This document shows, piece after piece, positions 27,428-36,777 of a stretch of DNA of 64,000 bases; the stretch's first letter is position 1; each line of letters starts with the position of its first letter. The stretch lies in NCBI GenBank assembly GCA_024231905.1, contig JAAEQC010000140.1, positions 62,001 to 126,000 on the forward strand. The letters are read 5' to 3'. The notes beneath the pieces are model-generated. The model worked only from the letters and a program-made list of their open reading frames with translations, was not told the origin of the DNA and did no database searches. Origin of the DNA: a bacterium (lineage in GTDB: Bacteria > Krumholzibacteriota > Krumholzibacteriia > LZORAL124-64-63). The position numbers and the translations under genes are program-made.

Positions 27428-28684
27428 TCAGGAGCGGGCCGCGATCCGCAATTCTTCCGCCGTCACGCCGTCGAACTGTCCGAATTCCCGGGGATCCCTT
27501 TCGGCGATGGCCGCCGGGATGGACTCCAGCAAACGACCCCAATCCGCCTCGTCCAGTCCGTCGATGAGGGCGGCGAACCTGTCGGCGGCAGGGGCGGGCT
27601 CCAGATAGCGCCGGTACATGGCTACCATGGACTGCAGCATGGGCAGGTAGGGCTGCAGGTCGGTGGTGGTGGACAGGACCTCGCTGTCGATCCAGGCGAT
27701 GGGCACGCGCTCGATGCCGCCCCCGCCCCGCAGGCGTGTCTTGATGAGCAACTCGATGTCGAAGGCGAACTTCTTCTCCAGCAGGTCGCCGACGATGTCG
27801 CGCACCACGTCCGCCCGGAAGCCCTTGAAGCCGCACTGGGTGTCCACGATGTCGTCCAGCACGCCGATGACCCGCTTCCACAGGTAGATGAAGAGCTTGC
27901 CGCGGGTGTTGCGCACGCCCTGCTTGACGACCACCGAGGTGGGTTCCCGCCGTGAGCCGATGGCCGCGTCCCGACCGCGGCCCAGGATCGGTTCGAGCAG
28001 GAGGCCCGTCTGGCCCAGGTGCGTCGATAGGTCGGCGTCCGTGAAGACGACCACGTGGTTTTCCCGCTCGACCCGCGAGGCAGCCCACAGGCCCAGGGCG
28101 ACGGCCCCGCCCTTCATGCTCTGGTTGGTATCGGTCAGGGGCCTGGTCACGTCCAGGCCCGCGGCGATGGCGTCGGCCAGGCGCAGCACCTGCACCCGGT
28201 CCGTCCAGTCGCGCGCTGTGGCCAGGCGTTCGGCGATGTCGCCGCTGCCCTCGGGGCAGCCGTCGTCCACGACGGTCAGATCCCAGCCGAAATCGTCGCG
28301 GCCGGCGGCGAGCCACTCCAGTTGCTCCACCTTGCGGACAAGAAAGTCCTCGCCGCCGGCCACCTCGGACGCGGGCTGGATGCGTTCGTGCTCCTTGTAG
28401 ACGGCGAAGACCACCGACAGGTGAAGCGGACCCGGCAGGGCCGCCACCAGGGCTCGGGACAGGGCGAGCTTGGCCGCCAGATGACCCAGGAGCTTCACGT
28501 CCCCCGCAGCGACGAGCCGTTCCTCGAGGGACCGCAGGTCCGCTGCTTCCGGCGCCATGTCGAGCAGGGTGTCGGCCAGATCGCGGGCCGCCAGCAGATG
28601 GGTGGCGCTGGTGAGATCCAGGTCGGCCGGAGCCCCGGCGGTGGCTTCGGTCACGAACTGCTGGAGATGGTCGATCCCGGGCAT
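27428..28684 (-). CDS. Family 2-like glycosyltransferase with N-terminal extension
   Basis: 418 residues. The first 80 residues are helical and unrecognised. A GT-A fold follows: L-S-V-V-F-A-V-Y-K-E-H-E near 90, V-V-D-D-G-C-P-E-G-S, and the metal-binding D-x-D in F-T-D-A-D-L-S-T-H. R-N-T-R-G-K-L-F-I-Y and D-T-Q-C-G-F-K-G-F are typical of dolichyl-phosphate-mannose-synthase-like GT2 enzymes, though no membrane helices are seen. The sugar is unknown. AAAGGA lies before the ATG. Confidence 0.78.
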   Translation of the reverse strand: MPGIDHLQQFVTEATAGAPADLDLTSATHLLAARDLADTLLDMAPEAADLRSLEERLVAAGDVKLLGHLAAKLALSRALVAALPGPLHLSVVFAVYKEHERIQPASEVAGGEDFLVRKVEQLEWLAAGRDDFGWDLTVVDDGCPEGSGDIAERLATARDWTDRVQVLRLADAIAAGLDVTRPLTDTNQSMKGGAVALGLWAASRVERENHVVVFTDADLSTHLGQTGLLLEPILGRGRDAAIGSRREPTSVVVKQGVRNTRGKLFIYLWKRVIGVLDDIVDTQCGFKGFRADVVRDIVGDLLEKKFAFDIELLIKTRLRGGGGIERVPIAWIDSEVLSTTTDLQPYLPMLQSMVAMYRRYLEPAPAADRFAALIDGLDEADWGRLLESIPAAIAERDPREFGQFDGVTAEELRIAARS

Positions 28685-28787
28685 GGAGGTCCTTTCGGCG
28701 GCGGTTTTCGGCTGATCGTGGATGATAACCGGAGCCCCCGTCCGCGGCCAGCGGCTAATCGAGTTCTCGCTGCCGGAAGCGACACCC

Positions 28788-28825
28788 TTGACATAATCAT
28801 GACATTAAACGACATTAAAAGACAG
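28788..28825 (+). promoter_or_regulatory. Tandem ~10-bp direct repeats upstream of HTH gene
   Basis: Four iterations of GACA: GACATAATCAT (28790), GACATTAAAC (28801), GACATTAAAA (28811) and a partial GACAG (28821), spaced 11, 10 and 10 bp, i.e. one helical turn. The first overlaps a perfect -35 hexamer TTGACA (28788-28793). This would allow a small HTH protein to bind side by side on one face of the DNA. Confidence 0.55.
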
Positions 28826-28854
28826 ATGATGCCACACTAGCAAGGAGGATCATC

Positions 28855-29190
28855 ATGACCGATCGCCCGGATCTCCCGGAATTCCCCCCTATCCTGACCC
28901 TCGAACAGGCTGCCCGTCTCCTCCAGGTATCCACCCGGACCATCCAGCGCATGGTGAAGGACGGGCGCCTGCCCGGTCGCCAGGTGGGCTCCCAATGGCG
29001 CTTCGACCGGGAGCAGATCCGCGCCTGGGTGCGGGGCGAACACGACCCGGAGTCGGCGGCCGTCGCCCAGCGCGAACTCATCGAACGGGAGCGCGCCCGC
29101 CTGGGCGTGGACATGCCGGAGACCCTCATCGACATGCAGCAGGAGGCGGTCCGCCGCCATGCGGCTCGCCACCACCGCGACGAGGACTGA
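28855..29190 (+). CDS. Excisionase-like HTH (MerR-type wing) DNA-binding protein
   Basis: 111 residues. The HTH_17/excisionase motif fills residues 13-60 (L-T-L-E-Q-A-A-R-L-L-Q-V-S-T-R-T-I-Q-R and G-R-L-P-G-R-Q-V-G-S-Q-W-R-F). A charged helical tail follows. AAGGAGG lies 6 nt before the ATG. No integrase or phage gene is nearby, so it is probably a stand-alone regulator. The helically phased repeats just upstream are the obvious candidate binding site. Confidence 0.8.
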   Translation: MTDRPDLPEFPPILTLEQAARLLQVSTRTIQRMVKDGRLPGRQVGSQWRFDREQIRAWVRGEHDPESAAVAQRELIERERARLGVDMPETLIDMQQEAVRRHAARHHRDED

Positions 29191-29200
29191 GAACATCCGC

Positions 29201-29236
29201 AAAATAAAACCCGGCCGGACCCGAAGGTCCGGCCGG
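29201..29236 (-). terminator. Rho-independent terminator of the subtilase gene
   Basis: Read on the minus strand: an 11-bp perfect stem (CCGGCCGGACC with its complement) closed by a UUCG tetraloop, followed by GTTTTATTTT. It lies between convergent genes and may also end the HTH transcript, although the plus side lacks a T run. Confidence 0.85.
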
Positions 29237-29270
29237 GGATGCGCGACGCGCGGTTCCCGCAGGAGCCGCG

Positions 29271-32200
29271 TTACTTGATCAGGGTCATCCGCTTCGTGGC
29301 CGTGTTCTTCCCCGCCTGCACGCGGTAGAAGTACGTGCCCGAGGCCACGCCACGGGCGTACCACTCGACGATGTGACTGCCGGCGCCGTACTCGCGCGCC
29401 ACCAGCGTCTCGACCTTCTCACCCTTGATGTTGAAGATGTCGATCTTCACGAACTCCGTCTTGGGCAGGTCGAAGGAGATCTTCGTCATGGGGTTGAAGG
29501 GGTTCGGGTAGTTCTGGCCCGCGGCGAACACCTTGGGCATGACCTTTTCGGCCATCATGTTTGCGCCGCCGGCGGTCAGGCCGCTCCATTCGATCTCGTC
29601 GACGTACACGTAGTCCCGGTTGCCGCTGGCGTCGCACATGAAGCGCAGCTTGGCGTTGGTCGGGTAGTTGTACGTGTTCGGGATCGTCACGGATTCGTAG
29701 TAGGTCGTGCCGTTGTTGAAGTCGGTCGTTCGGGCCCAGGTTTCGATGGTTTGCCAGCTGGAGCCGTCGTAGTACTGGAGCCAGAAGTCCTCTTTCGTGT
29801 TGTCCATGCTATAGGCGTAGAACGAGAAATCGACCTGGAGTTCCACGTAGCCGGATACGTTGTAGCTGTTCGTGTGATAGAACGACGAGGCCGTGCCGCT
29901 GTTGTCGCGGATCTCCATGGAGTAGCTGCCCTGGGGCGAGCGCGATCCGGAGTACCGCCGGCAGTCGCCGCCGCCGTCGGTGTAGTTGCCGATGCCGCTC
30001 TCGAAGTCGTCGTAGGTGATCTCCACCCAGTCCCCGCCCGAGCTAGGCTCGGTCACGGTGATGTAGTTGGACTTGGTTTCCCCGTCCGAACCGTAGGCGT
30101 TGGTCGCCGTCAGCGTCACCGAGTAGGTGCCGGCCGAGGTGTAGGTGTGCGCCGGGTTCTGGCTCGTGGAAGAACCGCCGTCACCGAAGTCCCAGTCCCA
30201 GCTGGTGGGCACGTCGGTGGAGGCGTCCGTGAACACCACGTCCAGCGGATAGGTGCCGCTGGTCGGCGTACCGGCGAAGGCGGCCGTGGGGGCCGTGCCG
30301 GCGGCGCCGGTCGTGACGCTGATGTCGTCGTAGGCGTGACCGTCGGTGGTCGCCATGTAGTTGTCGTACTGCTGGAACTTGACCACGAAGGTCGCGCTCA
30401 GGCTCAGGCCGTTGGCCGCCGCCAGGGCGTCCACGTCCAGGTCGAACTCGTTCCAGGTGTTGTTGGTGTAGCTGGCGCCGTTCAGGTCCTGGACCTTGGT
30501 GAACGAAGAGCCGCCGTCGTCGGAGAAGTACACGCCGTCGGCCGAGTGCGTCTCGTCGGAGAAGTCCTTCCACCAGAAGCCCAGATCGACCTGGCCCTCA
30601 CCGGCGAGGTTCAGGTGCAGCCAGGCCTCGTTGGTGCTGTAGGTGCCGTTGGCCGAGCAGTCCATGGTCAGGTGGTAGCTGCCCGAGTGGGGCGTGTTGC
30701 CCGTGGTGACCAGGATGCGTCCGTTGTTGTCCGAGGCCGAGGTCCAGTTGGGGCCCAGGTCGCCGGCCTCGAAGCCGTCGCTGAAGGGCACCGAGGCGTA
30801 GAGGTCGCCCGGGTCGGTCACGGTGATGTAGCCCGTCTTGGTCTCTCCGTCGGAACCGAACGCATTGGTCGCCGTCAGGGTGACCGCGTACGAGCCGGCT
30901 GATGTGTAGGTGTAAGACGGGTTCTGGGCCGTCGAGGAACCGCCGTCGCCGAAGGTCCAGCTCCAGCTCGTGGGGGTGTTGCTCGAGGCGTCGGTGAAGC
31001 TCACGTCCAGGGGCAGGGAACCGCTGGTGGGCGAGCCGCTGAAGGCCGCCACCGGCGGGTCCTCCACGGGGCCTCCGCCGCCCAGGGCCGCCTCGGCGTC
31101 GATCATGCCGTAGCCGCTGTAGCGGTCCCAGCCGCTGCCGGACTCGACGCTGGTCACGTCCTGGGCCGTGTCGACGATCTGTTGACGGATCTGGGCCGGC
31201 GTCCAGCCCGGGTTCTGGGACTTCAGCAGGGCTGCCACGCCGGCCGCGTAGGGTGTCGCGCAGCTGGTGCCGTTGAAGAAGCTGCTGTAGTCACCCGAGT
31301 CGTAGCCGCCCGAGCCCTGGATGTCGGTGGTCGGGAGGATCGTCGGGGCGAGGATGTCCACGGCATCGGCAGCGTCGGCCGTCGTCACACCGTAGTTGGA
31401 GCCCCACCAGCGCTCACCGTCGCAGGTGTAGCCGTTGGGATCCGTGTTCACGCCAGGGTTCACCTCGCCGCTGCTGCTCGACGAGCGTTTCCGCTCGCCG
31501 CAGGGCGAGGCCGCGCCGACGCCGATGACGTTGGCGTTGATGGCCGGATAGCTGATGGTGCTGTCGTTTTCGTTGCCGGTAGCGGCGAAGATCGTGCAGC
31601 CCGCGTTGTAGGCGTACAGGAGGGCTGCATCGGTCGACGAGTCGCTGCTGATAGCCGCGCCGAGGCTCATGCTGATGATGTCGGCGCCGTTGTCGGCCGC
31701 GTGGTAGATGGCGTTGACGATGTACGAGAAGTACATGGAGCCACCGCTGTCGGCGATCTTCAGCGGCATGATCGAGCAACCGCCGGCGACACCCACGGCG
31801 CCCAGGCTGTTGTTCGAGATGGCCGCGGCCACACCGGCACAGGCGGTGCCGTGGCCGGCGGATGCGCTGTTGTCGTCCGGATTGCTGTCGCTGTCGCCAT
31901 AGTCGTAGCCGGTGACCTGGTTCAGGTCCGGGTGGCCCACGTCGACGCCGCTGTCGAGGATGGCGATCACGACGCCCGAGTTGCCGTAGGTCACGTCCCA
32001 GGCGCCGGGCGCGTTGGCGTCGAAGCCCACGGTGCCCACGGTGGTGGACAGGGTGTGGTCGTAGGTGCCGCCCCAGTCCAGATCGGGCAGCTGGGCCGTG
32101 TTGTCGTGGCCCCAGTTGTCCGCGTACATGGGATCGTTGGGGACGGCGGCCGGGAAGGCGCGCCAGTCCGGGTGCGCCGCCACGATGTCGGGGTCGGCGG

Positions 32201-32597
32201 CCAGACGGGAGGCCAGGGCCTCCATGTCTCCGGGCGCGACCCGCATCATGTACCAGTTCTCGTGGCCCGAAGCCGCCTTGTTCGGCTGGGCCGGGAAAAT
32301 GAACGGACGCTCGATGGAGGTGACGCCTGCGGCCTGCGCGATGGCGTCGACTCCGGCGAGGCCGAAGGTGGCGTTGGGCACCCTGGCGCCGCGCTGCATG
32401 GGCACGGCTGACAGGGCCTTCAGGGGACTGGGTGCGAGCTTGACCAGCACCCGTCCCGGAGCGTACGGGAGGACTTCTTCGCCGTAGGCGGCGTAGCCGT
32501 CCTGCACGGGGGAAAACTCCCGTGGGGCGCCGAAAGCAGACGTGGACAGGATGAAAATAAGAGTCAGGAGCATCAAGTGAACACGGCGAGATGACAT
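29271..32597 (-). CDS. Secreted subtilisin-like serine peptidase with PKD domains
   Basis: 1108 residues. Signal peptide (about 24 residues), propeptide-like region to about 150, then an S8 domain with D215 (I-L-D-S-G-V-D), H249 (G-H-G-T), N342 (A-T-G-N) and S445 (N-G-T-S-C-A-T-P). Two PKD domains lie near 515-600 and 770-850, each followed by a jelly-roll-like beta domain. The last 85 residues are a FlgD/T9SS-like module (Q-N-Y-P-N-P-F-N-P-M-T-K-I). It is very likely secreted and surface-held or released to digest protein. AGGAG precedes the ATG. Confidence 0.9.
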   Translation of the reverse strand: MSSRRVHLMLLTLIFILSTSAFGAPREFSPVQDGYAAYGEEVLPYAPGRVLVKLAPSPLKALSAVPMQRGARVPNATFGLAGVDAIAQAAGVTSIERPFIFPAQPNKAASGHENWYMMRVAPGDMEALASRLAADPDIVAAHPDWRAFPAAVPNDPMYADNWGHDNTAQLPDLDWGGTYDHTLSTTVGTVGFDANAPGAWDVTYGNSGVVIAILDSGVDVGHPDLNQVTGYDYGDSDSNPDDNSASAGHGTACAGVAAAISNNSLGAVGVAGGCSIMPLKIADSGGSMYFSYIVNAIYHAADNGADIISMSLGAAISSDSSTDAALLYAYNAGCTIFAATGNENDSTISYPAINANVIGVGAASPCGERKRSSSSSGEVNPGVNTDPNGYTCDGERWWGSNYGVTTADAADAVDILAPTILPTTDIQGSGGYDSGDYSSFFNGTSCATPYAAGVAALLKSQNPGWTPAQIRQQIVDTAQDVTSVESGSGWDRYSGYGMIDAEAALGGGGPVEDPPVAAFSGSPTSGSLPLDVSFTDASSNTPTSWSWTFGDGGSSTAQNPSYTYTSAGSYAVTLTATNAFGSDGETKTGYITVTDPGDLYASVPFSDGFEAGDLGPNWTSASDNNGRILVTTGNTPHSGSYHLTMDCSANGTYSTNEAWLHLNLAGEGQVDLGFWWKDFSDETHSADGVYFSDDGGSSFTKVQDLNGASYTNNTWNEFDLDVDALAAANGLSLSATFVVKFQQYDNYMATTDGHAYDDISVTTGAAGTAPTAAFAGTPTSGTYPLDVVFTDASTDVPTSWDWDFGDGGSSTSQNPAHTYTSAGTYSVTLTATNAYGSDGETKSNYITVTEPSSGGDWVEITYDDFESGIGNYTDGGGDCRRYSGSRSPQGSYSMEIRDNSGTASSFYHTNSYNVSGYVELQVDFSFYAYSMDNTKEDFWLQYYDGSSWQTIETWARTTDFNNGTTYYESVTIPNTYNYPTNAKLRFMCDASGNRDYVYVDEIEWSGLTAGGANMMAEKVMPKVFAAGQNYPNPFNPMTKISFDLPKTEFVKIDIFNIKGEKVETLVAREYGAGSHIVEWYARGVASGTYFYRVQAGKNTATKRMTLIK

Positions 32598-32945
32598 TCG
32601 CTTCTCCTAGGGCTATGGGATTATGATGATGTTCGGGAAGGCGGACGCAGGCGCCCGTGATCCTTCCATCACGGTCAGCGACGTCCCACCAATTTATTGT
32701 GGCACAAGAAGATGTTGAGTTCGTCGGGGGACGATCGCTTGAGAGTATTATCACGAAACCTTGATCCTGAGAACACTTATCACTGTCTTGTTACAAGAAC
32801 GACACAAACGGGATTTCTCCATAGGAACTTCAGGATCGATGCCAAACGGAGGTCGGATTTCTCTCCGGACTGCAACTGGTTTTCCCACTACGATCAGTGT
32901 AACCTCCAGGGCGTCGTCCCTCTCCAATCCCGCAAGGAGCGCCCC
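32598..32945. other. Intergenic region between divergent genes
   Basis: About 350 bp of lower GC between the subtilase (minus) and the LiaF-like gene (plus). It should hold both promoters; several TTGA-type boxes occur (for example 32762) but none with a convincing -10 partner. No coding sequence recognised. Confidence 0.5.
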
Positions 32946-33842
32946 ATGAGCAAGCGACCCGGCTGCTGGAAAACGTCCCTCTTCGGATGCCTGGGACTCA
33001 TCGTGCTCCTGATCCTCTTCGTGGGCATCACGGCTCTCCTGGCCCGCATCAACCTGAGCGACCAGCGGCCGGTGGACGACACCATCGCCCCCCAGACCAG
33101 CGCCGAGGCGGCCTGGGACGGTCCGCCCCTGGGCAAGCCGGGCCGGCTGGTGCTGGATATCGGTCAGGGCGAGTTCCAGATCATGCCCGCCGAGCCGGGC
33201 GCCGGCCTCTCCCTGCGCGCCCGCTACGACGCCGAGGTCCACGAACTCACCGACAGTTTCGTGGTGAATCCCGACTCGAGCTGGGTGTACGAGTTGCACT
33301 TCCGCCAGACCATGCCCGGAATGCAGGCTCTCTTCCGCGCCCTCATGGGCGGAGCCACCGAGGCCAAGGTCGAAATCGCTATTCCGCCCGAATCGCCCAT
33401 CGAGTTGGTCATCGACATGGAGGAAGGCGGCTTCGAGGCCGAGTTCGGCGGACTGTGGCTCACGTCGGCGGACATCGACTGGGCCCGCGGCGGTTTCGAA
33501 CTGGACATCGTCGAGCCCCTGCGCGAGCCCATGGAGAGCTTTGTCATCCACGGCCGCATGGGCGGCTTCGACGCCCGGCGCCTGGGCAACGCCAGCCCCA
33601 AGGTGCTGCGGATCGACAACGCCATGGGCGGCGCCAGCATCGACCTGGACGGCGCTTGGCGGAACGACGCGGCCATCAGCCTCAAGTCCTCCATGGGCGG
33701 GGTGGACGTGCGCCTTCCCGACGACGTGGTGATCGAGGGAGTGGAGGGGCACGACCAACGCCTGCGCCGGGACGAGGAGACGCCCCTGCCGGTACTGCGG
33801 TTCGACGTCCAGTACAAGATGGGCGAAATCTCGATCCGGTGA
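32946..33842 (+). CDS. Membrane-anchored LiaF-like/DUF4097-like protein
   Basis: 298 residues. One N-terminal membrane helix (L-I-V-L-L-I-L-F-V-G-I) precedes an extracytoplasmic part of parallel-beta character. Repeated 'M-G-G' turns (G-R-M-G-G-F-D-A, N-A-M-G-G-A-S-I, S-S-M-G-G-V-D-V-R-L-P) match the C-terminal LiaF-type 'cell wall-active antibiotics response' domain. AAGGAG lies before the ATG at 32946; the frame is open upstream but the membrane anchor starts here. No LiaRS-like two-component genes are nearby, so a signalling role is only by analogy. Confidence 0.65.
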   Translation: MSKRPGCWKTSLFGCLGLIVLLILFVGITALLARINLSDQRPVDDTIAPQTSAEAAWDGPPLGKPGRLVLDIGQGEFQIMPAEPGAGLSLRARYDAEVHELTDSFVVNPDSSWVYELHFRQTMPGMQALFRALMGGATEAKVEIAIPPESPIELVIDMEEGGFEAEFGGLWLTSADIDWARGGFELDIVEPLREPMESFVIHGRMGGFDARRLGNASPKVLRIDNAMGGASIDLDGAWRNDAAISLKSSMGGVDVRLPDDVVIEGVEGHDQRLRRDEETPLPVLRFDVQYKMGEISIR

Positions 33843-33847
33843 GCCGC

Positions 33848-34300
33848 ATGACCGGCCATCAGGCGGAACGGTACCTGGCGCTGTTGGGTGTCGCATGCCA
33901 TGCGCCTTCGACGGAGGCCCTCGCCGAGCTTCTCACGGCCCACCTGGTCCGGGTGCCTTTCGAAAACGTATCCTAGCTGTAGCGCTCTCGCCGCGGACTG
34001 CCCCCGGGACTGCCCACGTGCGATGAATTCCTCGACGCCGTCGATCAGGACGGCCTGGGTGGCACCTGCTACCTGGTGAATCCCCTCCTGGGCGAGTTGC
34101 ACGGCGCGGACATGGACGATCCCGACGTGCACGTGGTGAACGTTGTGCTGCTGGATGGTAGGCCTTGGTTGGTCGTTGCGGTTGCCGAAGCGGCCCGGGT
34201 GAACGCCGCGCGAAACCGGCAGCCCGACCTCGGGATCGGCAAAGGCGGTTTCAGGATCGTGGCAGTATCGTCCGCAGGGGAAGCTTTCGCCATGGGAGCA
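33848..34300 (+). pseudogene. Decayed arylamine N-acetyltransferase
   Basis: One continuous frame begins M-T-G-H-Q-A-E-R-Y-L and reaches the family motif V-R-V-P-F-E-N-V-S. It then hits TAG at 33974 and TAG at 33980, and resumes R-S-R-R-G-L-P to G-G-T-C-Y-L-V-N, which holds the catalytic cysteine. The stops sit where functional homologues have a 'K-L-Y/L' pair, so two point changes (for example AAG to TAG and TAC to TAG) explain them. Further on, the histidine (H-V-V-N-V-V) is present but the Asp of the triad (W-L-V-D-V-G) reads W-L-V-V-A-V. The gene is dead. It follows the LiaF-like gene by 5 bp. Confidence 0.8.
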
Positions 34301-35227
34301 TCAACGCAGGAAGAGAACGGCCCCGCCGCCGATGGCCACCAGCACGCCCAGCAGGCTGAGGCGTGACGGGCGGTCCCGGTACACCACCCAGGCCGGCACG
34401 ATGACGAAGACCGGCACCATGCTCAGCAGCACCTGGGCCACGCCCGTGTCCGTGTGCTTCACCGCGATCAGCGAACACCACACGGAGATGAACGGGCCCA
34501 TGAGGATGGCGATGCCCAGGGCGAGCAGGCCGCGCCGGTCGCTCAGCTGGCGGCGTACGGTGGCCGGACTCAATCGCGGCGCGATCACCAGCCAATATGC
34601 CACCGTGGCCCAGGCCAGCCGCACGAGGGTCGCCCCCAGGGCGTCGATGCCCTCGCCGGTGCCGGCCATGCCGAGCTTGGCCAGGGTGCTGCCGAGGCCC
34701 TGTCCCGCCGAGCCCACCAGGGCCAGCAGCAGACCCTTGCGCAGCGCCTCCGGCGGCAGGCCCCGGAAGCGGCCGCCCCCTTGGTCCTTGCCCAGGGTGG
34801 CGAGCATGACCCCGCCGATGGCCAGGGCGATGCCCAGGAAGGCCAGGGGGGACAGACGCTCGTCGAGCATACCCCAGGCGGTGAACACGGTGAAGACCGG
34901 CGCCAGGGCCATCATGGTCATGCTGCGGCGGGGACCCACCAGAGTGAAGGCCCGGAAGAGGGCCGAGTCGCCGATGGCCAGGCCGATGATGCCGCTGGCG
35001 CCGATCCAGGCCTGGTCGGCGAAGGCGAGATCGGCGGGCCAGATACGGCCCGTCAGGGCGTAGTGGGTCAGGCCCAGGCAGACCGTCGCCCCGGGCAGGC
35101 GCAGCAGGTTGACGTTGGTCACGCCCAGGCGCTGGCCGGCGGTGGTGAAGAAGACGCTCGTCCAGGAGAAGATGAACGCGGCCAGGACGGCCATGGTCTC
35201 GCCGAAGTAGGGGAAGGGTGGGGTCAC
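34301..35227 (-). CDS. EamA/DMT family membrane transporter
   Basis: 308 residues with ten predicted membrane helices in two EamA repeats (about 5-140 and 165-305). The A-P-V-F-T-V-F-T-A-W and V-P-V-F-V-I-V-P-A-W halves are typical of the drug/metabolite transporter superfamily. The substrate is unknown. GTG start at 35227. Its 3' end reaches into the end of the acetyltransferase remnant. Confidence 0.85.
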   Translation of the reverse strand: MTPPFPYFGETMAVLAAFIFSWTSVFFTTAGQRLGVTNVNLLRLPGATVCLGLTHYALTGRIWPADLAFADQAWIGASGIIGLAIGDSALFRAFTLVGPRRSMTMMALAPVFTVFTAWGMLDERLSPLAFLGIALAIGGVMLATLGKDQGGGRFRGLPPEALRKGLLLALVGSAGQGLGSTLAKLGMAGTGEGIDALGATLVRLAWATVAYWLVIAPRLSPATVRRQLSDRRGLLALGIAILMGPFISVWCSLIAVKHTDTGVAQVLLSMVPVFVIVPAWVVYRDRPSRLSLLGVLVAIGGGAVLFLR

Positions 35228-35351
35228 GGATCGTCCCGGGCTCGAGGTGCAGGCGCTTCATCGCTCCGGCCAATATGGATCGCGGGCGGCCGGGTCGCCA
35301 GCGGACGTAAGAAAGCCCCGGCCGATGGGCCGGGGCCAAGGTCACCGGAAT

Positions 35352-35732
35352 TCAACCGCGCCGAACGATCTTCCAGTGGCCGGGAATCCAGCGGCTCGTG
35401 CGCGGGCCGGTGCGCTCCCAGTGGCCGGCGACCCACACGCGATGGGGGGCGGGACTGCCGCACTTGACCACGGTGCGGGGGCCGCTTCGGTAGGCCACGG
35501 TCACGTGCCGCACCGGAGGCTTGGCCGCCACCATCACGCGCGGGGCGCGGGGCGCCACGATCACGGTTTTGGCGCGCGGGGCGGAGATGACCTTCACGGG
35601 GGCGGCCTTGACCCTGATCACGAGGCCGGCCTCGGCGCCACGGGGGGTCGCCAGCAGGGCAAGGGTCATGAAGATCAACATGAGGAGGAGAACGCGCAGG
35701 GTCCGGCTGGGCATGAGGTCGCGGGGTTTCAT
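35352..35732 (-). CDS. Small exported protein with W-x-x-G-H-W repeats
   Basis: 126 residues. A signal peptide (cleavage near A-E-A-G) is followed by a Pro/Val/Lys-rich segment and two repeats, V-W-V-A-G-H-W and R-W-I-P-G-H-W. This is the YXWGXW-like 'BcpO-related' motif seen in small envelope proteins of proteobacteria. Basic throughout. AAAGGA precedes ATG 35732. Function unknown. Confidence 0.65.
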   Translation of the reverse strand: MKPRDLMPSRTLRVLLLMLIFMTLALLATPRGAEAGLVIRVKAAPVKVISAPRAKTVIVAPRAPRVMVAAKPPVRHVTVAYRSGPRTVVKCGSPAPHRVWVAGHWERTGPRTSRWIPGHWKIVRRG

Positions 35733-35949
35733 GTCGGTGTCCTTTCGTATCAGCCTCACTCGCTTGCGTGAGCATGGATTGCAAGGTCCCGACCAAGTGG
35801 AGAGACATGGCGTAAGATGTGGATTAGCTATATGTTAGGCTGGATTGAGGGGTGTACCTGAAGGTGCAGTGGCCCCCCGCCGTCCTCCGTCGAGGTCGGG
35901 CTTGCGACCCATGAGGACGGTGGCGCCCGGAATCCGGGCCGTGGCGGCG

Positions 35950-36777
35950 TCAGAAGTTGCGCTTGGCCTCGTTGATCTCGTCGTTCCAGATGGGCGGCAG
36001 GTTGCCCTTCCCCTCCTTCTCGCGCATGCGGTACTCCCACAGCTTGAGGTAGAGGGCGCCCGCGACCATGGCGTCCAGGGCGGCCAGGGCCAGGCCGTGA
36101 TAGCCGTCCTTCCAGCCGCCCTTGACCACGAGCATGCGCCAGAAGTGGGAGACGGGGCTGAAGACGATCTTGGTCCAGGGCGCCTGGGCGTCGGGATTGG
36201 ACCGGAGCTTGTTGGCCACCTGGAGCGAGGTGTAGTTGTTCAGGCGCTGCAGGTAGGAGTAGATGGTCTCGTAGGTGTAGTGGTTGAGTTCTTCCTGGAG
36301 GCGTTCCACCGGGCCGTCCACCGTGAAGGCCCCGTGGACTTCCTGGTGCTCGTAGGTCAGGTTCTCGCGCCGGAAGAAGCGCAGCTTGTACTCGGGGTAC
36401 CAGCCGCCGTGGTCGATCCACTTGCCGAAGGCGGCGACCCGGCGCAGCACTTCGTAGCCCACCGGTCGGCCGTTCTCGTACGCGGCCACGATCTCCCGCA
36501 GCTTGGCCTTCAGCCCGGGGGAGCACTCCTCGTCCCCATCGATGACCAGGATCCAGTCGCCGGTGCAGTGGTCGGTGGCGCGCTCAACCTGGCGGCTGTA
36601 GCCCGGGTACTCGTGCTGGAAGACCTTGTCGGTGTACTTGCGGGCCAGCTCGACCGTCTTGTCGCCGCTGAAAGAGTCGATGACGACGATCTCGTCCGCC
36701 CAGCTGACGCTCCCGAGGCAACGATCGATCTCCTGCTCGATATTCTGGCAGACGAGGATCGCGGAGACTTTTTCCAT
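35950..36777 (-). CDS. Family 2 glycosyltransferase, LPS-core (WaaE/KdtX) type
   Basis: 275 residues. GT-A fold with S-A-I-L-V-C-Q-N-I-E at the start, W-A-D-E-I-V-V-I-D-S-F-S-G-D-K-T and the D-G-D-E metal site, followed by the subfamily pattern Y-P-E-Y-K-L-R-F-F-R-R and H-E-x-V-H-G. These match WaaE-type beta-1,4-glucosyltransferases that add sugar to the inner core of lipopolysaccharide. The exact sugar is an inference. No other LPS genes flank it. Confidence 0.82.
   Translation of the reverse strand: MEKVSAILVCQNIEQEIDRCLGSVSWADEIVVIDSFSGDKTVELARKYTDKVFQHEYPGYSRQVERATDHCTGDWILVIDGDEECSPGLKAKLREIVAAYENGRPVGYEVLRRVAAFGKWIDHGGWYPEYKLRFFRRENLTYEHQEVHGAFTVDGPVERLQEELNHYTYETIYSYLQRLNNYTSLQVANKLRSNPDAQAPWTKIVFSPVSHFWRMLVVKGGWKDGYHGLALAALDAMVAGALYLKLWEYRMREKEGKGNLPPIWNDEINEAKRNF

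Noticed and set aside
28855..29190. Mobile element or prophage marked by the excisionase-like gene
   Set aside because: No integrase, att-like repeat, transposase or phage gene nearby.
29271..32597. Evidence of a complete type IX secretion system
   Set aside because: Only cargo-like C-terminal modules are visible; no Por/Gld/Spr component lies in the window, and FlgD-like ends also occur in lineages without the system.
33974..33982. TAG codons in the acetyltransferase read as recoded (for example pyrrolysine)
   Set aside because: Other genes here end normally at TAG, two recoding events six bases apart are implausible, and the catalytic Asp is also lost.
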